The translations under genes were made by a program, and so were the position numbers. From an uncultured Lachnospiraceae bacterium (GTDB lineage Bacteria; Bacillota; Clostridia; Lachnospirales; Lachnospiraceae): 6,863 bases of DNA. Shown here piece after piece: positions 1-6,137 of the stretch. Location of the stretch: NCBI GenBank assembly GCA_937920345.1, contig CALGVA010000009.1, positions 1 to 6,863 of the forward strand, given 5' to 3'. Position 1 is the first letter of the stretch. Each line of letters opens with the position of its first letter. The notes below the pieces were generated by a model that did no database searches, was not told the origin of the DNA, and saw only the letters and a program-made list of their open reading frames with translations.

Positions 1-53
<53 letters not shown>

Positions 54-60
54 TTGTATG

Positions 61-82
61 AAAAACTTGCTAATAAGCAAGT
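61..82 (-). terminator. Terminator-like hairpin just upstream of tRNA-Arg
   Basis: On the minus strand a perfect 7-bp stem, ACTTGCT/AGCAAGT, closes a TATT loop and runs straight into a short T tract at 64-61. This is the form of a modest intrinsic terminator for transcription arriving from the serS/DUF3881 side or from the tRNA-like element. It ends only 7 bases before the first base of tRNA-Arg at 53. That leaves no room for a separate tRNA promoter, so full termination here would silence the tRNA. The stem is AT-rich and the T tract short, so read-through, or a role as a processing hairpin, is possible. Confidence 0.5.
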
Positions 83-110
83 CATTCAGCTATAAAAAAA
101 GTTGATTTTA

Positions 111-178
111 CATTGCTCCGGCAATCGAACACCTACCGCTTAGGAGGCGAACGCTCTATCCTGCTGAGCTACAGAGAC
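111..178 (-). pseudogene. Degenerate tRNA-Arg(CCT)-like element
   Basis: The 5' two thirds look like a tRNA: acceptor strand GTCTCTG at 178-172, D-arm GCTC/GAGC, and anticodon loop CTCCTAA with CCT at 144-142. The first 48 bases match the tRNA-Arg at 53-1 at 41 positions. The 3' third is broken. The anticodon stem has a T-T mismatch at its outer pair. Only five bases separate it from the T-loop-like TTCGATT, where about ten are expected. The T-stem cannot form, and no CAGAGAC-like strand pairs with the 5' acceptor. Instead the 3' end makes a small hairpin, ATTGC/GCAAT, at 124-111. It is therefore probably a tRNA pseudogene or a recombined fragment. A non-canonical functional RNA cannot be excluded. 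Confidence 0.7.
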
Positions 179-199
179 AATTTATCTATCAGAGACAGC

Positions 200-225
200 G
201 CTGCAGCCTGTATTAAGGCTGCGGC
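200..225. repeat. GC-rich inverted repeat after the DUF3881 gene
   Basis: GCTGCAGCC and GGCTGCGGC flank an 8-base AT-rich loop. The plus-strand RNA forms a 9-bp stem with one G-U pair; the minus-strand form has one C-A mismatch. It lies 15 bases past the stop codon of the DUF3881 gene, but no T tract follows on the minus strand, so it is not a standard intrinsic terminator. It could still protect a 3' end or weaken transcription. It is markedly richer in GC than the surrounding DNA and lies beside the 9-mer CGCGCAGAC (229-237), which recurs at 2510-2518. Confidence 0.5.
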
Positions 226-239
226 ACCCGCGCAGACTG

Positions 240-1124
240 CTACATTTCCGGATAATTAATATATCCCTGCAGCCAGATGATTCCCTTGAATCTTCTTCCT
301 ACCTGCGGTTCTCCATACAGATCCTTTTTATTAATACACACATCAAACTGCAAATCATTACAGCTTAGGTGCATCACATATATTTCTTCTCTGGTGATCT
401 TATTGACCCGCAAAGAAATATCGAGTATTTCTCCCATAATCGAATACTGATCGCACTCTACTCCATAGGGCATAAAATAAGTATCTACCAGACTGAATAC
501 ATCTTCCGTTAATATCTTCCTGGAAATTGTAGTGTAGGTATCCATATCTTCCAGCGTCAGGCTTTCAATTGCATCTTCATCGCCCTTTCTGGCAGCATCG
601 ATCAATTGATTCCTGTTTTTAGACGCCTTCTGTACTTTCTGCTTCTGCATATCGTTCTTACTGATCGGCAGTATAATATTTCCCTTAAGCGACAATCCGG
701 ATAATGTAAGCGTCGTCCCTCTGATCGGCAGTATATTTTCATACTGCGCCTTAACATAAGGAACCATATTCTGCAGATAAAAGATCAGGCTGACACCTAC
801 TTTAATATCATCACATACGCCCGCATAAGATTCTTTATCCGCATGACGCTCCACCGATACGTCTTCACAGGAAGTAATTCCTGTTCCCCTTAAGTAAGGA
901 TAGAAATAATCATAAGTAAACTTATCGTTTTCATCAAACTCGCCACAAACGGCGATTCCCATATCCTTGGCAAAATCTTCACAAAATTCTGCAAGTATGG
1001 TTTCTTCTCCATTAGATGTATAAGAGCGGTGTGAAGCATTCAGGACAATATCCGTGATCAGCTTCTGCTGTTCCCGCCTGTCAGTCAGGCCGCTAAAACC
1101 AATAGCTCGCATAAATTTATGCAA
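240..1124 (-). CDS. DUF3881-type protein of unknown function
   Basis: This encodes a soluble protein of about 294 residues with no signal peptide or membrane segment. From memory it resembles the DUF3881 family, typical of Lachnospiraceae and found beside serS; its function is unknown. Characteristic stretches are the N-terminal HKFMRAIGFS, YFYPYLRGTGI, SVERHADKESYAGVCDD and GVSLIFYLQN. A charged segment, SKNDMQKQKVQKASKNR, sits mid-protein, and the C-terminus ends FKGIIWLQGYINYPEM. A longer reading frame opens with GTG at 1133, but that codon lies inside the ribosome site AAAGGAGG (1140-1133). I therefore prefer TTG at 1124, which leaves an 8-base spacer; ATG at 1112 is too far away. The gene starts 32 bases after the serS stop, so the two are probably co-transcribed. 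No enzymatic motif is visible and I assign no function. Confidence 0.85.
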   Translation of the reverse strand: MHKFMRAIGFSGLTDRREQQKLITDIVLNASHRSYTSNGEETILAEFCEDFAKDMGIAVCGEFDENDKFTYDYFYPYLRGTGITSCEDVSVERHADKESYAGVCDDIKVGVSLIFYLQNMVPYVKAQYENILPIRGTTLTLSGLSLKGNIILPISKNDMQKQKVQKASKNRNQLIDAARKGDEDAIESLTLEDMDTYTTISRKILTEDVFSLVDTYFMPYGVECDQYSIMGEILDISLRVNKITREEIYVMHLSCNDLQFDVCINKKDLYGEPQVGRRFKGIIWLQGYINYPEM

Positions 1125-1156
1125 AAATTCCACCTCCTTTTCAAAAATATTACGGC

Positions 1157-2434
1157 TTATCGAATTTCTGTCATACCGCCCATATACGGACGAAGCACTT
1201 CCGGAATACGTACAGAACCGTCAGCCTGCAAATTATTTTCTAAGAATGCAATCAACATTCTGGGTGGTGCAACTACTGTATTGTTTAACGTGTGCGCAAA
1301 ATACTTTCCATCTTTACCGTTTACACGGATACGCAGCCTTCTTGCCTGAGCATCTCCTAAGTTAGAACAGCTTCCGACTTCAAAATACTTCTGCTGTCTG
1401 GGAGACCATGCCTCCACATCGTAAGACTTCACTTTCAGATCCGCCAGATCGCCGGAACAACATTCAATCGTTCTTACCGGAATATCTAAGCTACGAAATA
1501 AGTCTACCGTATTTTGCCATAGTTTGTCAAACCATATCTTCGATTCTTCCGGTTTACATACAACAATCATCTCCTGTTTCTCGAACTGATGAATACGATA
1601 CACACCTCTCTCTTCTATACCGTGCGCACCTTTTTCCTTACGGAAGCAGGGAGAATAACTGGTCAGTGTATGCGGAAGCTCCTCCTCGGGAATAATCGTA
1701 TCAATAAATTTGCCGATCATGGAATGTTCGGAAGTTCCGATCAGATAGAGGTCCTCCCCTTCGATCTTATACATCATGGCATCCATCTCTGCAAAGCTCA
1801 TTACGCCGTCCACGACTGCGCTTCTGATCATAAATGGGGGGACACAGTAGGTAAATCCTCTTCCAATCATGAAATCTCTTGCATAAGAAATTACCGCGGA
1901 ATGCAGTCTTGCAATATCTCCCATCAGATAATAAAATCCGTTGCCTGCCACACGGCCTGCCGCGTCCATATCAATCCCGTGAAATCTCTCCATGATCTCC
2001 GTGTGATAAGGAATTTCAAAATCCGGTACAACAGGATCTCCGTATTTCTGTATCTCAACATTCTCCGAATCATCTTTACCGATCGGCACGGAAGGATCTA
2101 TCATATTCGGGATTGTCATCATATCCTTTTTAATCTTCTCGCGAAGTTCGTCTTCTTTTGCTTCCAGTTCTGCAAGTCTGGCGGCATTCGCAGCAACCTC
2201 TGCCTTCTTTGCTTCCGCTTCCTCTTTCTTACCCTGACCCATCAGCGCGCCGATCTCCTTAGAGATCTTATTTCTGTTGGCACGGATCTCATCTGCCTCC
2301 TGCTGTGCTTTGCGCACCTCGGCATCCATCTCAATTACCTCATCCACCAGATCCAGCTTGGCGTCCTGAAATTTTTTCCGAATGTTTTCTTTCACGGTCT
2401 CCGGATTTTCTCTCAAAAATTTAACGTCTATCAT
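1157..2434 (-). CDS. serS: Seryl-tRNA synthetase (class II)
   Basis: This cytoplasmic class II aminoacyl-tRNA synthetase charges tRNA-Ser with serine using ATP. The product is 425 residues, the usual bacterial SerRS length. Residues 1-110 form the N-terminal coiled-coil arm that grips the long variable arm of tRNA-Ser, with KISKEIGALMGQGKKEEAE near its turn. The catalytic core has motif 1 around 188-207, GTSEH at 232-236 in the serine pocket, motif 2 FRKEKG...YRIHQFEKQE at 264-288, SCSNLGDAQARR at 355-366, and motif 3 around 384-401. ATG at 2434 is chosen because GGAG sits six bases upstream and family members begin MIDVKFLRENP. An ATG four codons earlier lies against AGGA with no spacer. Motif 3 (NNTVVAPPRMLIAFLENN) differs from the common NGSGLA form. 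No T-box leader is evident. The enzyme assignment is very firm. Confidence 0.97.
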   Translation of the reverse strand: MIDVKFLRENPETVKENIRKKFQDAKLDLVDEVIEMDAEVRKAQQEADEIRANRNKISKEIGALMGQGKKEEAEAKKAEVAANAARLAELEAKEDELREKIKKDMMTIPNMIDPSVPIGKDDSENVEIQKYGDPVVPDFEIPYHTEIMERFHGIDMDAAGRVAGNGFYYLMGDIARLHSAVISYARDFMIGRGFTYCVPPFMIRSAVVDGVMSFAEMDAMMYKIEGEDLYLIGTSEHSMIGKFIDTIIPEEELPHTLTSYSPCFRKEKGAHGIEERGVYRIHQFEKQEMIVVCKPEESKIWFDKLWQNTVDLFRSLDIPVRTIECCSGDLADLKVKSYDVEAWSPRQQKYFEVGSCSNLGDAQARRLRIRVNGKDGKYFAHTLNNTVVAPPRMLIAFLENNLQADGSVRIPEVLRPYMGGMTEIR

Positions 2435-2460
2435 AATCTTCTCCATTCCTGCGCTGCTTT

Positions 2461-2481
2461 TGTCTCAACTTTGTTAAGACA
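2461..2481. other. Hairpin in serS leader (proximal)
   Basis: TGTCTCAAC and GTTAAGACA form a 9-bp inverted repeat with one G-U pair around a 3-base loop. On the minus strand it is followed by AAAAG, not a T tract, so it is not an ordinary terminator. It ends about 26 bases before the serS start codon. It could be a leader hairpin or part of a protein-binding site. I cannot say which. Confidence 0.45.
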
Positions 2482-2491
2482 CTGTATTAAT

Positions 2492-2528
2492 CGAGTTTGT
2501 GTCAAGCAACGCGCAGACACAAATCTCG
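2492..2528. other. Long hairpin between HD-GYP gene and serS
   Basis: CGAG plus TTTGTGTC (2492-2503) pairs with GACACAAA (2516-2523) and CTCG (2525-2528). This gives 12 base pairs with one bulged base and a 12-base GC-rich loop. No T tract follows on either strand. On the minus strand the distal arm contains TTGACA (2505-2500), a perfect -35 hexamer, but no good -10 lies 16-18 bases downstream. The arm may thus be part of a serS promoter, an unusual transcription end for the HD-GYP gene, or a mobile palindromic repeat. Confidence 0.5.
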
Positions 2529-2555
2529 CGATTGATAATTTTAATTTTCTATCTT

Positions 2556-3602
2556 TTAATCTAATACTTCTTCAATAGCTATGTTGTCTCTCTCTATCAG
2601 ATCCATGACCCTGTCTACGTTCTTGCCGTCTTTATCCTTAATGATACGAAGTACCGGTCTGTCCGGAAACTCTTTGTTCTGGTATAACACGGCCCCGATC
2701 TCGCCTTCGCTTGTTCTGACTCTTGACCCGGCCGGATATACGGCTGTAAACTCCAGAAATATATCGACAATCCTGCCGTCAAATTTTATATTTTTAAATT
2801 CTTTTAGATATTCTACCGCCTCATGAACTTTCACACTCTTACAGCCGATTCCACAAATCATTTCATCAAATGCATCACAAACCTGTACAATGCGGCATTC
2901 TTCGGAAATATCCGTGGCCTTGAGCGGATATCCTGACCCGTCTATACGCTCATGGTGATATAATATCATATTTTTGCTCTCATTGGAAATCCAATTTTCA
3001 CCGCGCAGCGCTGAATAACCATATATTGGATGTTTCTTGTATTCCGCATACTCAAATTCCGACATTTCTTTGGGATCTCTGTCGGCATAATCGATCGTCA
3101 TATAGCGAAGCCCGAGATCATGAAGTAAACAACTGACACCAATGTCATGTACTTTTTTTGGTGAAAGTTCCATTCGCAGCGCCACGATGGTAGCCAGACT
3201 GCATAAACTGATCGAATGATCATAGATATCCGAACTTCTTTCTTTCAGATCATAGATCTGCTCCACGACCTTATCCTCTTCAAGAATGTTCGTGATGATA
3301 TAATCCGCCATCTGACAAATCTCTTCTAATTTATTATTGTGACTATAAGTATGCTTTTCCAAAATATTTCTGACTCTGGACTTAAAGGATTCTTCTACCT
3401 CTTCCCTGAGAATCAGAACCGTCCTGGTGTGCGGTCCATCATCTTTAATATACACCTCTTTGATCTCGAGCTCTCTGAGTTTTTCAATATACTCTTGCTT
3501 CAGTGGCATTCCCACGGAAAGAAGTACTTGATATTCCGGTGTAAAAACATCCTTCGCCAGAATCTCTGTTCCTTTCAAATCATCAACCTTACATCGTTTC
3601 AT
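2556..3602 (-). CDS. HD-GYP domain protein, variant (possible cyclic-di-GMP phosphodiesterase)
   Basis: HD-GYP proteins hydrolyse the second messenger cyclic di-GMP at a two- or three-metal centre. This 348-residue cytoplasmic protein has an N-terminal region (about 1-60, RCKVDDLKGTEILAKDVF) common in clostridial members, then the HD-GYP domain (about 120-285), then a C-terminal extension (AVYPAGSRVRTSEGEIGAVL, 287-306). Visible metal-ligand candidates are H129, H161-D162, H191, H216-H217 and D243. The signature HHERIDGSGYP is intact at 216-226. Two usual features are missing: HDxGK reads HDLGLR at 161-166, so the lysine is absent, and the RPYR after the DAFD motif is replaced by GIGCKSVK. 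The ATG at 3602 follows AGGA-type ribosome sites and is 20 bases from the DUF4446 stop, so the two are probably co-transcribed. No sensor or cyclase domain is attached. The family call is firm, but activity is uncertain. Confidence 0.9.
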   Translation of the reverse strand: MKRCKVDDLKGTEILAKDVFTPEYQVLLSVGMPLKQEYIEKLRELEIKEVYIKDDGPHTRTVLILREEVEESFKSRVRNILEKHTYSHNNKLEEICQMADYIITNILEEDKVVEQIYDLKERSSDIYDHSISLCSLATIVALRMELSPKKVHDIGVSCLLHDLGLRYMTIDYADRDPKEMSEFEYAEYKKHPIYGYSALRGENWISNESKNMILYHHERIDGSGYPLKATDISEECRIVQVCDAFDEMICGIGCKSVKVHEAVEYLKEFKNIKFDGRIVDIFLEFTAVYPAGSRVRTSEGEIGAVLYQNKEFPDRPVLRIIKDKDGKNVDRVMDLIERDNIAIEEVLD

Positions 3603-3622
3603 GATTTCCTATCCTATTACTC

Positions 3623-4144
3623 CTATTCCTCTACTGTAATACCCATTGCGATATCTAATGCTTTCTTTTCCTCATCGCCCAAAGAAATCTCACACAGACC
3701 ACCCTTGATTTCTTTTGTATATGAGTAACATCCCTCCGTACTATGTACAGAATTCAATATAAATCCATTATCATTTTCATCCAGCAATGCTAATGAGAAA
3801 CTGAGCTGGCCGCCCATCTGATTGAAAGCATCATATTTCATGATTCCGACTTTTTGAAAAGCACCTTCAAACTTCCGGTACAATGCCAGAATATCTTTAC
3901 GATTCTTCTCCGTCGCTGCTTTGATAAACTTATTATCTTCAAAAATGCCTTCAATATCCTGCTCCAGACTCTTGGCGCTCTTACCCAGCATAAATTTCTT
4001 ATATCGCTTTGATAACTTACCGAGTCTGACCGTCTGTATAATCGTAAGAATAATTAAAATAAAAATCAAAGCAAACGCAGCAATAAATAAATATGTCAGA
4101 TCAAAATTTCCTATCCCCATCTGTTCCAGTAAATTATAATTCAT
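3623..4144 (-). CDS. DUF4446 membrane-anchored protein
   Basis: This is a 173-residue protein with one hydrophobic segment at about 17-38 (LTYLFIAAFALIFILIILTI). A basic stretch follows (RLGKLSKRYKKFMLGK), then a soluble C-terminal domain. The positive charges after the segment suggest that the C-terminal part is cytoplasmic. The conserved run KYDAFNQMGGQLSFSLALLD (103-122) and the later HSTEGCYSYTKEI match the DUF4446 family as I recall it; the family often lies beside parAB in Clostridia. Its function is unknown. The ATG at 4144 has AAAGG ten bases upstream. The gene follows parB by 62 bp with no terminator between, so it may be expressed with the segregation genes. A role in anchoring or modulating ParAB is possible, but only location supports it. 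Confidence 0.88.
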   Translation of the reverse strand: MNYNLLEQMGIGNFDLTYLFIAAFALIFILIILTIIQTVRLGKLSKRYKKFMLGKSAKSLEQDIEGIFEDNKFIKAATEKNRKDILALYRKFEGAFQKVGIMKYDAFNQMGGQLSFSLALLDENDNGFILNSVHSTEGCYSYTKEIKGGLCEISLGDEEKKALDIAMGITVEE

Positions 4145-4206
4145 CGGTCCCGTACCTTTCTATATACATTTATCGCCTGTGTTCAATTTTTATTGCAATT
4201 CCAGAT

Positions 4207-5100
4207 TTATCTGGACAACAATTCTGTAATTCGATCAAGATCATCATGATTATAGAACTCTATCTCTATCTTGCCGGTTCCATTTCCTTTGGAAGAAATC
4301 TCTACCTTCGTTCCAAGCGACTGCTTTAATTTCTCCGCTACATCCTGATATATAATTTCCAGGCTCTTATCTTCCGGTACTTCTTTCTTAGGCTTCTCCG
4401 GTTTATTCAGATTCTTGACAAGCTTCTCCACATCACGCACACTCAGCTTCTCATCGAATATTTTCTGTGCAATTATATATTGCTGTTCCGGATCTTCAAT
4501 AGAAATCAACGCTCTGGCATGACCGGTAGAGAGCATATCATCTATAATCATCTGCTGCACTTCGTCACATAACTTCAGGAGTCTCATGGAATTAGTCACA
4601 GCGGTTCTGCTCTTGGATACTCTCTCTGCTACTTCATCCTGTTTGAGATTAAATTCCGTAAGCAGCTTCTTATAAGCCTGTGCCTCTTCAATCGGATTTA
4701 AATCTTCTCTCTGAATATTTTCAATCAGGGAAATTTCAACAATTTCCTGCTCGCTGTAATCACGAATGATAACCGGAACTTCTTTTAATCCCGCCAGCTT
4801 CGCTGCACGCCAGCGACGCTCACCGGCTATAATTTCATAATGCGTTTTCCGGTCCTGCACCAGAATAGGCTGCAATAACCCAAACTGTTTAATAGAATCC
4901 GCCAACTCCTGTAATGCGTCTTCATCAAAATTCTTACGCGGCTGTTCCCTGTTAGGTTCTACCTGTGTAATCTTGACAATTGTCTCCGAACCTTTATCAT
5001 CCGGCTTGTCCACTACTGCCTTTTCAGAAGTGGTATTCTCCTGAACGGGAATCATTGCATCTAATCCCTTACCCAATCCTCTCTTTACTTTTGCCGCCAT
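4207..5100 (-). CDS. parB: Chromosome partitioning protein ParB / Spo0J
   Basis: ParB binds parS DNA, binds CTP, closes into a clamp and slides outward, marking the origin region for segregation and condensin loading. The 297-residue product has the expected layout. The N-terminal RGLGKGLDAMIP (7-18) is the ParA-interacting segment. The CTP-binding domain contains QPILVQ and GERRWRA (93-99). ENIQREDLNPIEEA (127-140) matches the conserved second N-domain motif. A helix-turn-helix lies at about 152-173 (LKQDEVAERVSKSRTAVTNS). After a linker rich in K, P and E (about 229-245), a C-terminal dimerisation domain begins. The start ATG is 3 bp after the parA stop, with AAAGGG inside the parA end, so translation is probably coupled. 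Cognate parS sites lie upstream at 6087-6102 and 6146-6161. The length and all key motifs are intact. Confidence 0.97.
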   Translation of the reverse strand: MAAKVKRGLGKGLDAMIPVQENTTSEKAVVDKPDDKGSETIVKITQVEPNREQPRKNFDEDALQELADSIKQFGLLQPILVQDRKTHYEIIAGERRWRAAKLAGLKEVPVIIRDYSEQEIVEISLIENIQREDLNPIEEAQAYKKLLTEFNLKQDEVAERVSKSRTAVTNSMRLLKLCDEVQQMIIDDMLSTGHARALISIEDPEQQYIIAQKIFDEKLSVRDVEKLVKNLNKPEKPKKEVPEDKSLEIIYQDVAEKLKQSLGTKVEISSKGNGTGKIEIEFYNHDDLDRITELLSR

Positions 5101-5103
5101 ACT

Positions 5104-5871
5104 TTATACACCCTTTCTGTTGATCACTTCATCCGCGAGTAACATATACGCCTCTGCACCTGCGGATTTCGAATCATACATACTGATCGGCATTCCATAG
5201 CTGGGTGCTTCCGCTAATCTGATATTTCTGGGTATTACAGTATTATATACATTCTGTTTAAAATGGTTCTTAACATTCTCCACAACCTGCATGGAAAGAT
5301 TTGTTCTGGAATCGTACATTGTAAACACAACGCCTTCCATATCCAGATCCGGATTCAATCTTTCTTTTACCAGATTAACAGTATGGATCAACTGACTTAA
5401 ACCTTCCAAAGCATAATATTCACATTGAATCGGTACAAGCACTGAGTCAGCTGTCGTCATAGAATTAATTGTAAGCAGATTCAAAGAAGGAGGACAATCA
5501 ATAATAATAAAATCATACTTATCTTTAATCCAGTCTACTTCATTTTTTAATATGTATTCCTTCTTGTCTACTCCGATCAGTTCAATCTCAGCCGCTGCCA
5601 GATTTACATTAGAAGGAATGACCGATACGTTTGGAATAACATCGTTTAAAATACATTCGTTAATAGAACACTCTCCCAGAATCAATTCATAAATCGTGTT
5701 CTCGAGATCGTTCTTTTCAACACCAAATCCACTCGTCGTATTACCCTGTGGATCTGTATCAATCACTAATACTTTCTTTCCTTTCTCCGCCAGTGAAGCC
5801 GATAAATTAATGGAGGTTGTTGTCTTACCAACTCCACCCTTCTGGTTTGCAATTGCAATTGTTCTTCCCAT
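5104..5871 (-). CDS. parA: Chromosome partitioning ATPase ParA / Soj
   Basis: ParA/Soj is a MinD/ParA-type ATPase. Its ATP dimer binds DNA non-specifically and is stimulated by ParB; in Bacillus, Soj also regulates DnaA. The 255-residue product shows the deviant Walker A motif KGGVGKTT (11-18) with the signature lysine, Walker A' DTDPQGN (38-44) and Walker B FIIIDCPPS (121-129). The C-terminal EAPSYGMPISMYDSKSAGAEAY is typical of Soj. ATG at 5871 is chosen because family members begin MGRIIAIANQKGG and AAAGGA lies nine bases upstream. An in-frame TTG at 5910, with GGAG upstream, would add 13 lysine-rich residues and cannot be excluded. The gene is the first of the parAB pair, behind an extended -10 promoter at 5962-5954 and within 300 bp of two parS sites. 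Confidence 0.97.
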   Translation of the reverse strand: MGRTIAIANQKGGVGKTTTSINLSASLAEKGKKVLVIDTDPQGNTTSGFGVEKNDLENTIYELILGECSINECILNDVIPNVSVIPSNVNLAAAEIELIGVDKKEYILKNEVDWIKDKYDFIIIDCPPSLNLLTINSMTTADSVLVPIQCEYYALEGLSQLIHTVNLVKERLNPDLDMEGVVFTMYDSRTNLSMQVVENVKNHFKQNVYNTVIPRNIRLAEAPSYGMPISMYDSKSAGAEAYMLLADEVINRKGV

Positions 5872-5953
5872 ACTTTCTTTTCCTTTACCTTTCGTTTTGT
5901 ATTTCGACAAAACGTTTCTCTCCGAATCTGTTTCTATTTTCTGTCCGTTTACG

Positions 5954-5962
5954 ATTATATCA
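5954..5962 (-). promoter_or_regulatory. Extended -10 promoter for parAB
   Basis: The minus strand reads TGATATAAT, a perfect extended -10 (TGnTATAAT). The -35 position, 17 bp upstream, reads TAGATT and is weak, which is common for extended -10 promoters. Transcription would start near 5947, about 75 bases before the preferred parA ATG and about 37 bases before the alternative TTG. It lies in the same gap as the parS sites, so ParB spreading from parS could affect it. Confidence 0.6.
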
Positions 5963-6016
5963 CTAAATGAAAGGATAATCTACAGAAATTTAAATCTTCA
6001 AAACCTCCATTTTATA

Positions 6017-6024
6017 TGTTTCAC
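6017..6024 (+). promoter_or_regulatory. parS half-site (TGTTTCAC), first
   Basis: This is an exact copy of the left half of parS, but the right half is lost: GCTCTATA replaces GTGAAACA. The orientation matches the other copies. It might bind ParB weakly or be a decayed parS. Being a perfect 8-mer in a short region that also holds two full sites makes coincidence less likely but not excluded. Confidence 0.35.
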
Positions 6025-6048
6025 GCTCTATATTTTGCTATATAAAAA

Positions 6049-6056
6049 TGTTTCAC
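6049..6056 (+). promoter_or_regulatory. parS half-site (TGTTTCAC), second
   Basis: This is another exact left half of parS. The right half reads GGTACTCA and keeps only part of the consensus. It starts 32 bp after the first half-site and 38 bp before the first full parS. It is either a degenerate parS or chance in AT-rich DNA. Confidence 0.35.
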
Positions 6057-6086
6057 GGTACTCATTCACAATATCTTGGGTGAATT

Positions 6087-6102
6087 TGTTTCACGTGAAA
6101 CA
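6087..6102. promoter_or_regulatory. parS site (ParB binding site), parA-proximal
   Basis: TGTTTCACGTGAAACA is a perfect 16-bp palindrome and an exact match to the bacterial parS consensus recognised by the ParB/Spo0J helix-turn-helix. It lies about 215 bp upstream of the preferred parA start. It should be a loading site for the ParB encoded next to it. Confidence 0.95.
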
Positions 6103-6137
6103 TTATCTTGTGTCCATAATCCAAATACAGGTAATTT

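Noticed and set aside
2477..2505. Standard promoter for serS using TTGACA at 2505-2500
   Set aside because: The -35 is perfect, but 16-18 bp downstream there is no -10-like hexamer (GTGTCT and neighbours), so I list only the hairpin.
2492..2528. Intrinsic terminator of the HD-GYP gene
   Set aside because: The stem is strong, but no T tract follows on the minus strand.
2435..2555. T-box riboswitch upstream of serS
   Set aside because: No AGGGTGGNACCGCG-like segment, no specifier loop structure, and too little space.
1589..2578. 329-residue plus-strand open frame antisense to serS
   Set aside because: It is the mirror of a highly conserved serS, is rich in His, Cys, Leu and Ile as expected for an antisense frame, and has no recognised domain.
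4159..4186. Promoter between parB and DUF4446 (TTGAAC, 16 bp, TATAGA on the minus strand)
   Set aside because: The start point would fall near 4152, after the ribosome site of the DUF4446 gene, so it could not drive that gene properly. Both hexamers are also only 4/6 matches.
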